Assembly (NCBI GenBank): GCA_905221605.1
Contig: CAJNDS010001724.1
Location: 444,916-508,915, forward strand
Length of the DNA: 64,000 nucleotides
Direction of reading: 5' to 3'
From: Symbiodinium natans
Lineage: Eukaryota; Sar; Dinophyceae; Suessiales; Symbiodiniaceae
The notes under the pieces were generated by a model, which saw only the letters and a list, made by a program, of their open reading frames with translations, had not been told where the DNA came from and searched no databases. Both the position numbers and the translations under genes were made by a program. Shown here one piece after another: positions 1-9,988 of the stretch (position 1 is the stretch's first letter; each line of letters starts with the position of its first letter).

Positions 1-1
1 G

Positions 2-61
2 CAGCAGTACGTAGCTCATGAAGCTGATGCCGGGTGGCGCGTGCTCGTGGTGATGGAGTCG
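2..61 (+). CDS. possible exon, unknown gene
   Basis: Open stretch reading QQYVAHEADAGWRVLVVMES, followed at 62 by a possible GC donor and then by CCCTAAA repeats. The upstream part lies outside the window. The phase (0) agrees with the exon at 398. Product not recognised. Confidence 0.35.
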
Positions 62-72
62 GCTTCGGAACC

Positions 73-112
73 CTATACCCTAAACCCTAAACCCTAAACC
101 CTAAACCCTACT
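73..112. repeat. telomere-like array, C-rich (CCCTAAA)
   Basis: About five CCCTAAA units on the + strand. First of many interstitial arrays in the window. Confidence 0.9.
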
Positions 113-397
113 TTTTTGACAAGTGGACAAGATCACGCTTACGAGGAGTGCAACCACCACGCCATATCTAGAGCTGCGAGTTCAAACTTAAAACTTGAAA
201 AGTTTCGTCGTTGGGGGGACCCAAGGAATCCAAAATGACCTCTTGTGTCCGTAAAGATGCTAGCCGCAGGGATCATCCCAATGTTGGGGAGTTCATCCCC
301 AATATAGATCCCCAAATAGAAAGGATGCCCTTGCAATAGTAGGACCCGAATAAGGTAGCCCTATTTTCGGAAGCCCCCAAATAGCAAGAAAGCGCAG

Positions 398-489
398 GTG
401 CAAAGCCATCTCTTCATCGCGAAAGCGAGCGAGATGCTTCCCCCAGAAGTGGGGAGTCTCAGGACCGCAAGCGAATGCAGCTGCGTCAT
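398..489 (+). CDS. putative exon, unknown gene
   Basis: Follows the acceptor GCGCAG, ends at the donor GTATAC, and is open for 30 codons (VQSHLFIAKASEMLPPEVGS...). Probably the same gene as the islands at 744 and 1126. No recognised domain. The stretch 113-397 before it is noncoding and A/T-mixed. Confidence 0.5.
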
Positions 490-743
490 GTATACATACA
501 TATATACACACACGTATGTTTTGTTCGTTTTAATTTGCATTTATCTGTATGTTGTTTAAATTTGTATATACATATCTCTGTATAGTTGCATGCATGTATC
601 CCGAAGCCCTTGTCAGCGAAGCATGAAGATGATGAGTTCACCTTCATTGCATACCATATATCGCATGCCTGAGTGCCTTTCCGGGCATATGCAGAGTAAG
701 GAACTGCACTAGCTGAACCCACAACCCCAGCTGACAGTTGCAG

Positions 744-808
744 AACATCTGGAAGCAAGGCAACAGAAAAGGGGCGAATGCGAAAGGAAGAATGCCAGGC
801 TGCGTGTG
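744..808 (+). CDS. putative exon, unknown gene
   Basis: Follows GTTGCAG and ends at GTACAA (or four bases earlier at GTGTGG). Two frames are open: one Lys/Glu-rich (TSGSKATEKGRMRKEE), in phase with the 398 exon, the other coiled-coil-like (EHLEARQQKRGECERK). The frame is therefore unsettled. Confidence 0.45.
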
Positions 809-983
809 GTACAATGCTTGGAGTATTCAGCTAACAACATGTCACAGTGAAGGGATGCGTGTGACAGCCAAGGGGCCAGTCATACACTTGGAGCTTCATG
901 GATACGTAGAAATAGGGTTATCAGTATGATAACTTTTCGCGGTAGTACTCGTACCAACACTATTCAGGGTACTTCCAACCCTG

Positions 984-1071
984 CCCTAAACCCTAAACCC
1001 TAAACCCTAAACCCTAAACCCTAAACCCTAAACCCTAAACCCGAAACCCTAAACCCTAAACCCTAAACCCT
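984..1071. repeat. telomere-like array, C-rich
   Basis: About twelve CCCTAAA units with one CCCGAAA variant. Lies upstream of the exon at 1126. Confidence 0.95.
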
Positions 1072-1125
1072 ACTCTCCTACTGATACCCACCCATGCCTG
1101 AAGAGCACCCTGCGTGCCCACGCAG

Positions 1126-1199
1126 GATCCAAGAGGTCAAGGATGCAGTGACCGAACAGGAGGTCCTCAAAGCCTTGATTCATGAAGGCCGATACTTCG
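1126..1199 (+). CDS. putative exon, unknown gene
   Basis: Follows the acceptor CCACGCAG and reads IQEVKDAVTEQEVLKALIHE, amphipathic and helix-like. Ends at GTTTGG, where a long G-rich telomere array begins. Flanked by a C-rich array before and a G-rich array after, the pattern typical of this window. Confidence 0.55.
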
Positions 1200-1207
1200 G
1201 TTTGGGG

Positions 1208-1322
1208 TTCAGGGTTTAGGGTTTAGGGTTTAGGGTTTAGGGTTTAGGGTTTAGGGTTTAGGGTTTAGGGTTTAGGGTTTAGGGTTTAGGGTTTAGGGTT
1301 TAGGGTTTAGGGTTTAGGGTTT
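1208..1322. repeat. telomere-like array, G-rich
   Basis: About sixteen TTTAGGG units directly after the exon at 1126-1199. A further short array lies at 1426-1455. Confidence 0.95.
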
Positions 1323-1537
1323 AGAGAGGTAGGCCCTTGGGTTTATTCTATATTTTCCCGTACTGGGTTCAGAGGATGCTATGTAGGATTGTTTAGGAAG
1401 ATTAGGGTTTAGGGCTAGGGCTTGTGTTTTGTGTTTAGGGTTTAGGGTTTAGGGCTTGTATTTAGGTTTTTTGTTCAGGTTCCCGAAAGCATCGCGAAGG
1501 GTTCTTCCGTGCGGAGCCCCCTGACACAACAACATAG

Positions 1538-1643
1538 ACTGAAGTGCATAGAGTGAAGTGCATAGAGTGAAGTGCATAGAGTGAAGTGCATAGAGTGAAG
1601 TGCATAGAGTGAATTGCATAGAGTGAATTGCATAGAGTTTAGT
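1538..1643. repeat. 14-bp tandem repeat
   Basis: About seven copies of GAAGTGCATAGAGT, with GAATTG variants at the 3' end. Confidence 0.9.
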
Positions 1644-1770
1644 AATCAGTGAATACAAATTTCTAGATTTACGTAGAGTTTACTAGACCTTCGTACCCAG
1701 TCCTAGATTTCTAAATTAAAATTACTCTTTCTAAGGCGGCGGGCTGGGTTGACATCGCCAATCGGGATTG

Positions 1771-2190
1771 CAACCCTCTGCGGGTTTCGGCGTGGTCGCG
1801 GTGCTAAGACCGTCGTTTTTTTACGTTTCTTGATTTGCGCGGACAACCCTCTGCGGGTTTCGGCGTGGTCGCGGTGCCAAAACCGTCGTTTTTTTACGTT
1901 TCTTTGTGTCCGCGGACAACCCTCTGCGGGTGATCGCCGGGTCGCGGCGCTAAAACCGTCGTTTTTGGAACTTTTTTCCGTGGCCGCAGACAACCCTCTG
2001 CGGGTTTCGGCGTTGGCGCGGTGCCAAAACCGTCGTGTTTTGGCCTTTTTTGACAAACAAACGTAACCCCTCTGCGGGTTGCGGCGTTGGCGCGGTGCCA
2101 AAACCCTCGTGTTTTTGCGTTTCTTGTCATGCAAACGTAACCCCTCTGCGGGTTTTCGCGTGGTCGCGGCGCTAAAACCGTAGTGTTTTT
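1771..2190. repeat. 73-74 bp minisatellite, about six copies
   Basis: Units start at AACCCTCTGCGGG (near 1772, 1845, 1918, 1992, 2065 and 2139) and contain GGTCGCGGTGCCAAAACCGTCG. Open frames cross it on both strands because the unit has few stops; I do not regard them as genes. Confidence 0.9.
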
Positions 2191-2204
2191 TGCGTTTTTT
2201 GCGT

Positions 2205-2803
2205 TTGTTTTTCGACTTGTGTAGTACAGACGTAGTACGCCGGGGACTTCCGTGGCTGGAAAATCGAGTTTAGCAGTACAAATGTAGTACGCAGGGGACG
2301 CCCGGAGCTTCCGTGGCTGGAAAGTCGACTTTTGTAGTACAAACGTAGTACGCCGCGGACACGCGGAGCTTCCGTAGCTGGAAAGTCGACTTTTGTAGTA
2401 CAGACGTATAGTACGCCGGGGACGCCCGGAGCTTCCGTGGCTGGGAAAGTCGATTTTTTGTAGTACAAACGTAGTACGCCGCGGACACGCGGAGCTTCCG
2501 TAGCTGGAAAGTCGACTTTTGTAGTACAGACGTATAGTATGCCGGGGGCGCCCGGAGTTTCCGTGGCTGGAAAATCGACTTTTGTAGTACAAACGTAGTA
2601 CGCCGCGCACACGCGGAGCTTCCGTGGCTGGAAAGTCGACTTTTGTAATACAGACGTATAGTACGCCGGGACGCCCGGAGCTTCCGTGGCTGGAAAGTCG
2701 ACTTTTTGTAGTACTCACGTAGTACGCCGCGCACACGCGGAGCTTCCGTGGCTGGAAAGTCGACTTTTTGTAGTACAGACGTATAGTACGCCGCGGACGC
2801 CCT
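2205..2803. repeat. about 61-bp minisatellite
   Basis: Nine to ten copies of a unit containing TTGTAGTACAAACGTAGTAC and GGAGCTTCCGTGGCTGGAAA. Adjoins the 73-bp and 42-bp blocks without unique sequence between them. Confidence 0.9.
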
Positions 2804-2804
2804 G

Positions 2805-3345
2805 GGCGTCTGAAAACACCGCAAATAGCATGGTAACGGACATCTGGCCGCCTGAAAACACCGCAAATAGCATGGTAACGGACATCTGGCCGCTTGAAAA
2901 CACCGCAAATAGCATGGTAACGGACATCTGGGCGCTTGAAAACACCGCAAATAGCACGGTAACGGACATCTGGGCGCATGAAAACGCCGCAAATAGCATG
3001 GTAACGGACATCTGGCCGCTTGAAAACACCGCAAATAGCATGGTAACGGACATCTGGGCGCTTGAAAACACCGCAAATAGCACGGTAACGGACATCTGGG
3101 CGCATGAAAACGCCGCAAATAGCATGGTAACGGACATCTGGCCGCTTGAAAACACCGCAAATAGCACGGTAACGGACATCTGGGCGCTTGAAAACACCGC
3201 AAATATCATGGTAACGGACATCTGGGCGCATGAAGACGCCGCAAATAGCATGGTAACGGACATCTGGGCGCTTGAAAACACTGCAAATAGCATGGTAACG
3301 GACATCTGGGCGCTTGAAAACACCGCAAGTAGCATGGAAGCGGAA
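2805..3345. repeat. 42-bp minisatellite, about thirteen copies
   Basis: The unit starts GAAAACACCGCAAATAGCAT and ends with CATCTGGGCGCTT. It is exactly 42 bp, hence divisible by three, so it gives long apparent ORFs. On + it reads as a 14-residue repeat (ENTANSMVTDIWAL); minus-strand frames are open too. A repetitive protein cannot be excluded, but frames open on both strands argue for noncoding satellite. Confidence 0.85.
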
Positions 3346-3885
3346 TTCCGGACATACTTGAAAACCTCGCAAATAGCATTCCCGCCGCGGACACCCGGAG
3401 CTTGCGTGTCGAAACCATCGCAAATATCGCGGGACTCAAATTCCTCGAAACCTTTGCAAATGTCGCGGGACTCGAAATCCGGGGCCTCGAAAACCTCGCA
3501 AATATCGTGGGACTCGAATTCCTCGAAAACCTCGCAAATATCATGGGACTCGACTTCCGGGGCCTCGAAAACCTCCCGAATTCGCTGGTTCCAAAAACCA
3601 TCGCGAAAACCATGGTCCCCGAATTCTCTGCTTCCAAAACCATCGCAAATCCATGGTCCCCGAATTCGCTGGTTCCAAAACCATCGCAAATACCATGGTC
3701 CCCGAATTCGCTTTTTCCAAAAGCATCGCACATACCATGGTCCCCGAAATCGCTGTTTCCAAAACCATCGCAAAAACCATGATCGCGAAAACCATGGCCC
3801 CCGAATTCGCTGGTTCCAAAAGCATCGCAAGTATACCATGGTCCCCGAATTCGCTGGTTCCAAAACCATCGCAAATCAGACAAGT
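3346..3885. repeat. related minisatellite with CGCAAATA core
   Basis: Starts with irregular units (CGCAAATATCGTGGGACTCG and similar) and turns into a 42-bp unit containing CCATGGTCCCCGAATTCGCT. The shared CGCAAATA core suggests common origin with the block at 2805. Confidence 0.8.
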
Positions 3886-4890
3886 GCAGTGTACAAGTGA
3901 CTATGCAACCATGTAAGTGCATACATTTGTCCAAGCGCATACACTTTGGCTGCAAAGAGTCAACTGCATGGAGTCAACGCACGGCAAATCGATGCTTTCG
4001 GGCCATCCCTCTTCTAGTTCAGGGAATCCTAGGATAGTCCCGGGTTGCCAGGACTTCTAGTCGAAGGCCTGAGGGGGTATAAGTTTAAGGTACCTGGTTC
4101 GGGTTTAGGGTTTAGGGTTTAGGGTTTAGGGTTTAGGGTTTAGGGTTTAGGGTTTAGGGTTTAGGGTTTAGGGTTTAGGGTTCTACGGTTTAGCGAAGAA
4201 GGCTCCCCAACTCTTTCTTGCTGGGGAATTGGGTCAGGTGCCTTCCGTGTTATCTCGATCAGTGTTAGGGATCCTTTTTGCTTTTGGGTTATGGGCTTTC
4301 TTATATATGAACGAAAAGGGTCCTTTTGTCTTCCTAGGGGAACAGGGATTAAGTTATGGCGCCAGGGAAATGTACTAGGCCATATTGCAGTTACCCTTAA
4401 ACCCCCTCAACCCTGCGCCCTAAACCCAAAACCCTGTGCCTGCCTCCCCGCCAACCTCCCACCCTTCCATAGGTCGAACATGCAGACTACTTGGAGATTC
4501 ATGGCTACCTATGAGAAGGGTGACAGGTATGGCAAGTAGGAGCGTCCACCTCCTTAAAGGCGGTTGCTTGCAAGCCTACCTGCAGCCTATGAACTGAACC
4601 TCCAAGTGGACTGTAGCCCCGCCCTGGGTAGGGTTTTTTTGGTTTGTTTGGGGGTTTTTAGGGTTATAGGGTTTCGTCCAAATTAAACCGAAGACTTGCC
4701 GGGCCTCATTCTCGGCCATGATGTTGGGCACAAGCACCCTGAACCCTACAGCCTTCCTGCTCATCTCTGAACTCTAAGCCCTTCCTGCTCTGAACCCCCC
4801 CTAGACCCTAAACCCTGAACCCTAAACCCTAAACCGTAGACCCTAAACCCTAAACCCTAAACCCAGCCCCCCAACCATAATCCACGCCAG
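3886..4890. other. noncoding stretch with telomere-like arrays
   Basis: No convincing exon. Contains a G-rich array at 4100-4182 (about 12 units), a fragment of the ACTTGGAGGTTCATGG repeat family near 4490, and C-rich repeats at 4800-4862 leading into the exon at 4891. Confidence 0.6.
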
Positions 4891-4986
4891 AGAGGTAGCC
4901 AGAAGTCCACCCCAGAGATGGCGGTGGAGACCAGTCCCGCGGGCGGGCATTTTGCCTGCAGGAGTCGTTGGGTGCGAGGTACTTAA
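4891..4986 (+). CDS. putative exon, perhaps terminal
   Basis: Follows the acceptor CACGCCAG, is open for 31 codons (RGSQKSTPEMAVETSPAGG...) and ends in TAA. A donor GTACTT at 4979 would end it earlier. Product not recognised. Confidence 0.4.
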   Translation, partial: RGSQKSTPEMAVETSPAGGHFACRSRWVRGT

Positions 4987-5239
4987 ACCGGGCTTAGGGT
5001 TAGGGCTTAGGGGTTGAAGGTTTAGGATTTGAGTGAAAACCCACATGTTGCAAAGCTTCCAAGAAAGACGTGCTTTAGCGCGGTTGGCGATCGGTGAAGA
5101 CCTTGGGGGGATCAAAGGATACCTAAATTTGGGGGTCAAATACCCTTCCTATTCAGGTATGTGGACTCCTAAACCCTAAGCCCTAAACCCTGACTTAGGG
5201 GCTGGGCAGTTCACCTTTAATCTTTTGTCTTATATAACT

Positions 5240-5270
<31 letters not shown>

Positions 5271-6025
5271 GTATATATATATGTATATGTATATATATGA
5301 TTCAGCCCCGGGCCCCCCCCCCCTCCCCCCTACCCCCCCCCCCCCCCCCCCCCCCCTCCCCCAATGGTACCCCCCCCCCCCGTGGTGTGGTTGGGGGTTG
5401 GTTTAGGGTTTAGGGTTTTAGGGTTTAGGGTTTAGGGTTTAGGGTTTAGGGTTTTAGGGTTTTAGGGTTTTAGGGTTTTTAGGGTTTAGGTTTACGGGGT
5501 TTAGGGTTTAGGGGGTTTCCCCGCGGATGGGTACTAAGTGAATTCCCCCCCCCTGTGGTGTGGTTGGGGGTTGGTTTAGGGTTAGGGTTTAGGTTTAGGG
5601 TTCAGGGTTTTAGGGTTTAGGGTTTAAGGTTTAAGACTTAAGGTTTAGGGTTTAGGGTTAGGGTTTAGGTTTTAGGTTTAGGGTTTAGGGTTTAGGGGTT
5701 TAGGGTTTAGGGTTTAGGGTTGAGGGTTTAGGGACCGTAGAGTATACCAGGGGGGTGGGGGGGGGGGGGGGGGGGGGGGGGCCCAGGACGCTCGACGCTG
5801 AACCATATATATAATCCTCTTGCAAAAGGTTTTTACATTCTTTGAGCTTGGGCATTCAGCCCAAAGCTGAACCCTTTTAGGGTTCGTTTGGTTTTCAAGG
5901 GACCTTGGACTTCATCTTTCCCCTAAACCCTAAACCCTAAACCCTAAACCCTAAACCCTAAACCCTAAACCCTAAACCCTAAACCCTAAAAAAAAGCAAC
6001 CTAAACCCTAAACCCTAAACCCCAG
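4987..6025. other. noncoding: microsatellite, poly-C and telomere-like repeats
   Basis: Holds a TA/TATG microsatellite (5237-5298), long C and G homopolymers (5312-5380, 5757-5781), degenerate G-rich heptamers (5400-5500, 5575-5730) and a C-rich array (5922-6019). No coding signal seen. Confidence 0.8.
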
Positions 6026-6119
6026 ATTCTTCAAAAAGTGCGCCTGGCCCAGGCCTTCGCCCAATCAGGACATGCCGCCACCCATGTTTCCGCCACTGAC
6101 TGAGGCGCGCGAGGGGATG
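6026..6119 (+). CDS. putative exon, unknown gene
   Basis: Follows CCCCAG, is open throughout (FFKKCAWPRPSPNQDMPPP...) and ends exactly where GTTTAGGG starts. C-rich array before, G-rich array after. Confidence 0.45.
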
Positions 6120-6410
6120 GTTTAGGGTTTAGGGTTTAGGGTTTAGGGTTTAGGGTTACAAAACAAGGGTTTAGGTTTGTGAGATTTAAGGTTGGGGTTT
6201 CGGGTTAAGAGTTTAGGTTTGTGAGATTTAAGGTCAGGGTTTAGGGTTAAGATTTTAGGTTTGTGAGATTTAAGGTTGGGGTTTAGGATTTAGGGTTTAG
6301 GTTTGTGTCATTTAAGGTTGGGGTTAAGGGTTTCGAGATTGAAGGTTGGGGGTTTTTTGCGTTCAGGATTTAGGGTTCAGGGACGGGCGGCAGCAGAATA
6401 ACGCAGACAG
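6120..6410. repeat. G-rich telomere-like array decaying into variants
   Basis: Perfect TTTAGGG units at 6121-6155, then longer imperfect units of the type GTTTGTGAGATTTAAGGTTG. Confidence 0.8.
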
Positions 6411-6470
6411 AACCTGCAGGAGTCGTTCTTCGTAGACCTGAACCTGTCGATCTGCAAAGATGAACACGAG
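6411..6470 (+). CDS. putative exon, unknown gene
   Basis: Follows CGCAGACAG and reads NLQESFFVDLNLSICKDEHE, then runs into AAAACCCTAAACCC. No GT donor, so the 3' edge is uncertain. Confidence 0.4.
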
Positions 6471-6606
6471 CCAAAACCCTAAACCCTAAGCCGCAAAATC
6501 AGGGGTCCCGAAAACAAAGGAGAGCATGCCTTCTGTTGAACTGTCCTGGCATTGCGCAATCGTCTTCGTGGACATTCTGCTTGGCTGAACCTATAGATGT
6601 TCCCCC

Positions 6607-6722
6607 ACTTGGAGGTTCATGGGTAGTGATAAAGCAAGGTAAATAGTAAATAGTAAATAGTACCCCAGGTGAGGTTATACCTCTAGTTCCTCTACTTATG
6701 ATTACCCATGAACCTTTCAGAA
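6607..6722. repeat. MITE-like dispersed repeat (ACTTGGAGGTTCATGG family)
   Basis: Begins ACTTGGAGGTTCATGGG and ends TTACCCATGAACCTTTCAG, an imperfect terminal inverted repeat. Relatives at 19627-19756 and 30662-30774, with partial copies near 886, 4490 and 35410. Confidence 0.6.
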
Positions 6723-6919
6723 GAAGCCATTGAAACCCTCAAGCTTGCATAGAGTAAGTCTACATCCTGAAACAAGGGTAAATCTGCAGTAAAGATTCAC
6801 CCTCTCTCCGTATTTGCTGGGCTCATGTACCTTGTTACCGGTACAGCTCTGCTCTAGGTAATCCCCACCTTCACCTCACACGGAACCCCCCTTCAAAAAG
6901 GTAGAGACAAGTCAGCAAT

Positions 6920-7096
6920 ATGCCTATAAGGTCTACGCCCCAAAGCCTAAACAGCCATGACGATGTTAAGATTGCGGTCAACCTAAGCCGCTGCGTGGAG
7001 CCTGATCTCGTCAACCTTACACACTTAAAGTTCTACGAATACTGTTCCTCAATCAACTTCCACTTCGGGTATCTCGGGTTAGAGTTCAGAGGTTAG
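6920..7096 (+). CDS. small ORF or exon, unknown
   Basis: ATG-initiated 58-codon frame (MPIRSTPQSLNSHDDVKIAV...) with mixed composition typical of protein. It may be an exon beginning after the AG at 6915. No recognised domain. Confidence 0.4.
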   Translation: MPIRSTPQSLNSHDDVKIAVNLSRCVEPDLVNLTHLKFYEYCSSINFHFGYLGLEFRG

Positions 7097-7220
7097 GGAG
7101 TGTGAGGTGGCCCCTGAAATGCAGGCCATGTGCCGCAAACGAGCTCATTCCAGCCACTACTCGACAGGCCTCACTCACTGTTGCCGGGGTGGGGGGGGGG
7201 CGGGGGGGAGGCATGTTCAG

Positions 7221-7359
7221 GGTAGAAGGCTTTGTTGCAGCCCTTCTGGCACAGGGTCGTGGTACAAGAGCTGTAGAGCTGAAGTGTAAAAAACTGCACA
7301 TGCTTGGCACAGGCAGGGTTAGTCATCGCAAATTTGTGCTAGAGCTGCTTGCTGCTTAG
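7221..7359 (+). CDS. putative terminal exon, unknown gene
   Basis: Follows TTCAG (alternative acceptor TTGCAG ends at 7240, same frame). Reads VEGFVAALLAQGRGTRAVEL... to LELLAA and a TAG stop. Lys/Arg-rich and plausible as a C-terminus. A G homopolymer (about 20 bp) lies just upstream. Confidence 0.5.
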
Positions 7360-7493
7360 AGCAGCGGTGTTGGCTGACCTTGCTGGTGGAACCGGCGTTA
7401 AGTATGCGTCAACGGGTCGCAGCATGTCACACGCAAACCCTAAACCCTAAACCCTAAACCCTCCTGTGGCTCCAAGCTGCGCTTAGGGTTCAG

Positions 7494-7556
7494 CTGTCAC
7501 CTGAGGCCACTGAGGCCACTGAGGGTGAGGGGCCAGCAGTGAAGGACAGATTTTAA
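7494..7556 (+). CDS. putative terminal exon, unknown gene
   Basis: Follows GGTTCAG, reads LSPEATEATEGEGPAVKDRF and stops at TAA. A donor (GTGAGG) inside the exon is an alternative end. G-rich telomere repeats begin at 7584. Confidence 0.4.
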   Translation: MSPEATEATEGEGPAVKDRF

Positions 7557-7730
7557 CTGTCGGATCCAGCTCCTTCCCAGAAGGTTTAGGGTTTAGGGTC
7601 TAGGGTTTAGGGTTTAGGGTTTAGGGTTTAGGGCCTAGGGTTTAGGGTGTTTCTTCGCAAGGGCTGCTTGCCGCAAAGGAGACGGATCCGAAGTGTACAG
7701 TTCCTGGCCGCCCGGGCCTAGAGAGACGCC

Positions 7731-7844
7731 ATGGCAGCTCGAGCACGTTACGTGGAGCACGTCGCTTCAGATCCCTGCCTTTACCAGAAGTGCCGGGTAC
7801 CGACTCGACTCCGAGAGGATGATGAAGTCGAACCTTGGTCCTAG
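7731..7844 (+). CDS. short ORF or exon, 37 codons
   Basis: ATG in reasonable context, open to TAG (MAARARYVEHVASDPCLYQK...). An acceptor CCTAG lies twelve bases upstream in the same frame, so it may be an internal exon. G-rich telomere repeats follow within 10 bp. Confidence 0.45.
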   Translation: MAARARYVEHVASDPCLYQKCRVPTRLREDDEVEPWS

Positions 7845-7950
7845 ACTGGATTTAGGGTTTAGGGTTTAGGGTTTAGGGTTTAGGGTTGCGGCCCCCCGGA
7901 TATTTCATCCTTGCCTCGCCCATAAGATGCTCCCAAGACGGACCTTTCAG

Positions 7951-8009
7951 GCATTCAGGAGGTATTCAGGTCCTTGTGGGGCTTGCACGAAGGCACAAAG
8001 ATGCGGGAG
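7951..8009 (+). CDS. putative exon, unknown gene
   Basis: Follows ACCTTTCAG, reads GIQEVFRSLWGLHEGTKMRE and ends at the donor GTGACA. Another frame is also open over a longer stretch (7886-8101). Confidence 0.45.
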
Positions 8010-8405
8010 GTGACATGTACAGCTGCAAGATTAAGATGTTGCAAGGCTTTTTCTGCTGCGAGGCTTCTATGGTCGCACTGTTAGAGCCATTGAGGGTCTA
8101 GGGATTTAGGGACAAAATTAGGCCACAGAGGGCCTCATTCGGGGAACAGTTTCGTTCACGAGCCTGCATTCTGACGCCCTTAGCCTCTCAAGGACACCGA
8201 CAAAGAAGATGGACATGGTCCATGGAGCGTTCCTGTTGTTCGGGCGCCGGGGTTCGACGACATTTAGGGTTTCGGGAAACATAGCAAGGGCTTAGGTTGT
8301 AGGGTTTTGTTGGTTTAGGGTTCAGGGTTCAGGGTTCAGGGTTTAGGGTGTAGGGTTTAGGGTTTAGGGTTTAGGGTTTAGGGAAGCCCTAAGAGCACCC
8401 TGCAG

Positions 8406-8485
8406 GTGAGCTGTGATGAAGCCGACAGCGAGGCTACTGATGACGAGCCTCCGAGAAAGAGGTGCCGTCCTACTGCTATGCAGAG
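8406..8485 (+). CDS. putative exon with basic, NLS-like patch
   Basis: Follows CCCTGCAG and ends at GTTGAG. Reads VSCDEADSEATDDEPPRKRC..., an acidic stretch then PRKRCRP, like a nuclear localisation signal. Telomere-like repeats follow. Possibly the same gene as the exon at 8859. Confidence 0.5.
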
Positions 8486-8587
8486 GTTGAGGGTTTGGGG
8501 TTTGGGGGTTTACGGTTTAGGGTTTAGGGTTTGGAATGGTCTGGAAAAGACTATTAATATATGTATATATATATATGTCTTGATAGA

Positions 8588-8590
8588 GAA

Positions 8591-8621
<31 letters not shown>

Positions 8622-8648
8622 TAGAAAGGGAGAGAGAGAGAGAGAGAG
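8588..8648. repeat. (GA)n microsatellite
   Basis: Nearly pure GA dinucleotide run with a few interruptions. Confidence 0.95.
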
Positions 8649-8858
8649 CAAAACCCCAAATTCTATGCACCCTAAACCGTTTAAGCCCTGTACCCTGCAT
8701 GTACAGAAATCCCAAATACGAAAACAAGGTACCCTTAGCATAGTTCCCAAAAGGCAGGCTTCCCTTACCGTAAGGATGCCATTAAGGTGCCCTAAACCCT
8801 AAACCCTAAACCCTAAACCCTAAACCCTAAACCCCCCACATACCCTCAACCTCACCAG

Positions 8859-8948
8859 GCTTCCAAGGGTGGGCAGCCGCCAGCAGCACGCGGCCGTGAG
8901 GGCACAAAGCCAGCAATCGCAGCTGCACCCACGGTGGCAAATAAAAGG
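8859..8948 (+). CDS. putative exon, unknown gene
   Basis: Follows CTCACCAG and ends at GTTCAC. Reads ASKGGQPPAARGREGTKPAI..., Ala/Pro/Lys-rich and probably disordered. A second frame is open as well. C-rich array before, G-rich array after. Confidence 0.5.
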
Positions 8949-9344
8949 GTTCACCTGCCTTTGGGGTTTAGGGTCTAGGGTTTAGGGTTCAGGGTTTAGA
9001 CTTCTTAAGGGACACCTACAAAAAGTAGGTTTTTGGCATCTTAAGGTGTGCACGCAAGTAGTTTCAGGGATTTAGGTCTTAGGGTGTAGGGTGTACGTCT
9101 TTTCGGGTGTAGGATATATATATGAGTATGGCAACTGTAGTCATGGCATTATCTAATGTTTAGAGTGCTTAACATGTTGCTTCGATCAGAGGGTTTTGGT
9201 AGCGTTCCCGCCTCAGTACCAGTTCATTGAGGGTTATATGGTCTATAGGGTTAAAAGGTTTTAGGGTTTGGGGCTTGAGGGGTTTAGGGTCTACGCTCAC
9301 AAAACACCCACACCGAAACTGCAGTGGGGCTTGTTCTAAGCTAG

Positions 9345-9422
9345 GGTCCACTTCTCATTGCTATGGGTGACCTCAGTCGGATCTTGCCTACGTACAACAA
9401 CAAGCTCAAGAAGCAACTTTAG
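9345..9422 (+). CDS. putative terminal exon, unknown gene
   Basis: Follows AAGCTAG and reads GPLLIAMGDLSRILPTYNNK..., ending at TAG. Short and unrecognised. Confidence 0.35.
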   Translation, partial: GPLLIAMGDLSRILPTYNNKLKKQL

Positions 9423-9749
9423 GGTCGGAAAAAATACTACTAGTACTCCCTTATGGTCCCTGGGTAATTATACTAGAGTAAACCCATACTTTTCGCTTTA
9501 TTTAGGATACTTCTAACCCTACTTCAAAGTACCCATGAAACCCCAAACCTTACAATCCTACAACATATATATATATATATATATGTACCACTCAGGAAAT
9601 TTCGCGTATAAAGCCCAATACTCGAAACCTTTGTGTCCCGAAGCCATCGCTGTGCAGGAGGGCTTAGGCTTTAGGGCTTGGCCCTAAACCCTAAACCCTA
9701 AACCCTAAACCCTGGGGAAAAAAAAGAACGTAGCACAGTTGCAGCCCAG

Positions 9750-9800
9750 GTCGTGGATGCTGAAGTCCACCTGGAGTCATCCTCCCCGCGTGCTGCGCCT
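9750..9800 (+). CDS. putative exon, unknown gene
   Basis: Follows GCAGCCCAG and reads VVDAEVHLESSSPRAAP up to the boundary of the MITE-like repeat at 9798. It probably splices across that repeat to the exon at 9919. Confidence 0.4.
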
Positions 9801-9918
9801 TAGTAGCTGAATGAGTACTTTTTACACTTTTGGCGTTTAGGGTTTTGGGTGGAATCCCCGATAGAACTGAAAGTGTACATTTTTTGGGGGGGGGGGGCTT
9901 ATGAACCCAGCAACTAAG
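9798..9918. repeat. MITE-like repeat occupying an intron (TTAGTWGCTG family)
   Basis: Terminal inverted repeats CCTTAGTAGCTG and CAGCAACTAAGG. Relatives at 19463-19625 and 53746-53850. It fills the space between two coding islands, and its 3' end supplies the AG acceptor, as an introner would. Confidence 0.6.
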
Positions 9919-9988
9919 GTGCGTGACCCGGCGCCACCTCCGCAAGGGAAAGTACGTGGACTTCCTCGGGGAGTGTCCCGGACTACAA
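9919..9988 (+). CDS. putative exon, unknown gene
   Basis: Begins after CAACTAAG of the preceding repeat, reads CVTRRHLRKGKYVDFLGECP and ends at GTTAGG. Degenerate G-rich heptamers follow (9989-10250). Confidence 0.5.

Noticed and set aside
2805-3345. CRISPR-like array
   Set aside because: The 42-bp units are contiguous tandem copies without unique spacers, in a eukaryotic context.
2686-3900. 404-codon + frame and equally long minus-strand frames over the minisatellites
   Set aside because: A 42-bp unit without stops keeps frames open on both strands; no start context, domain or composition favours one.
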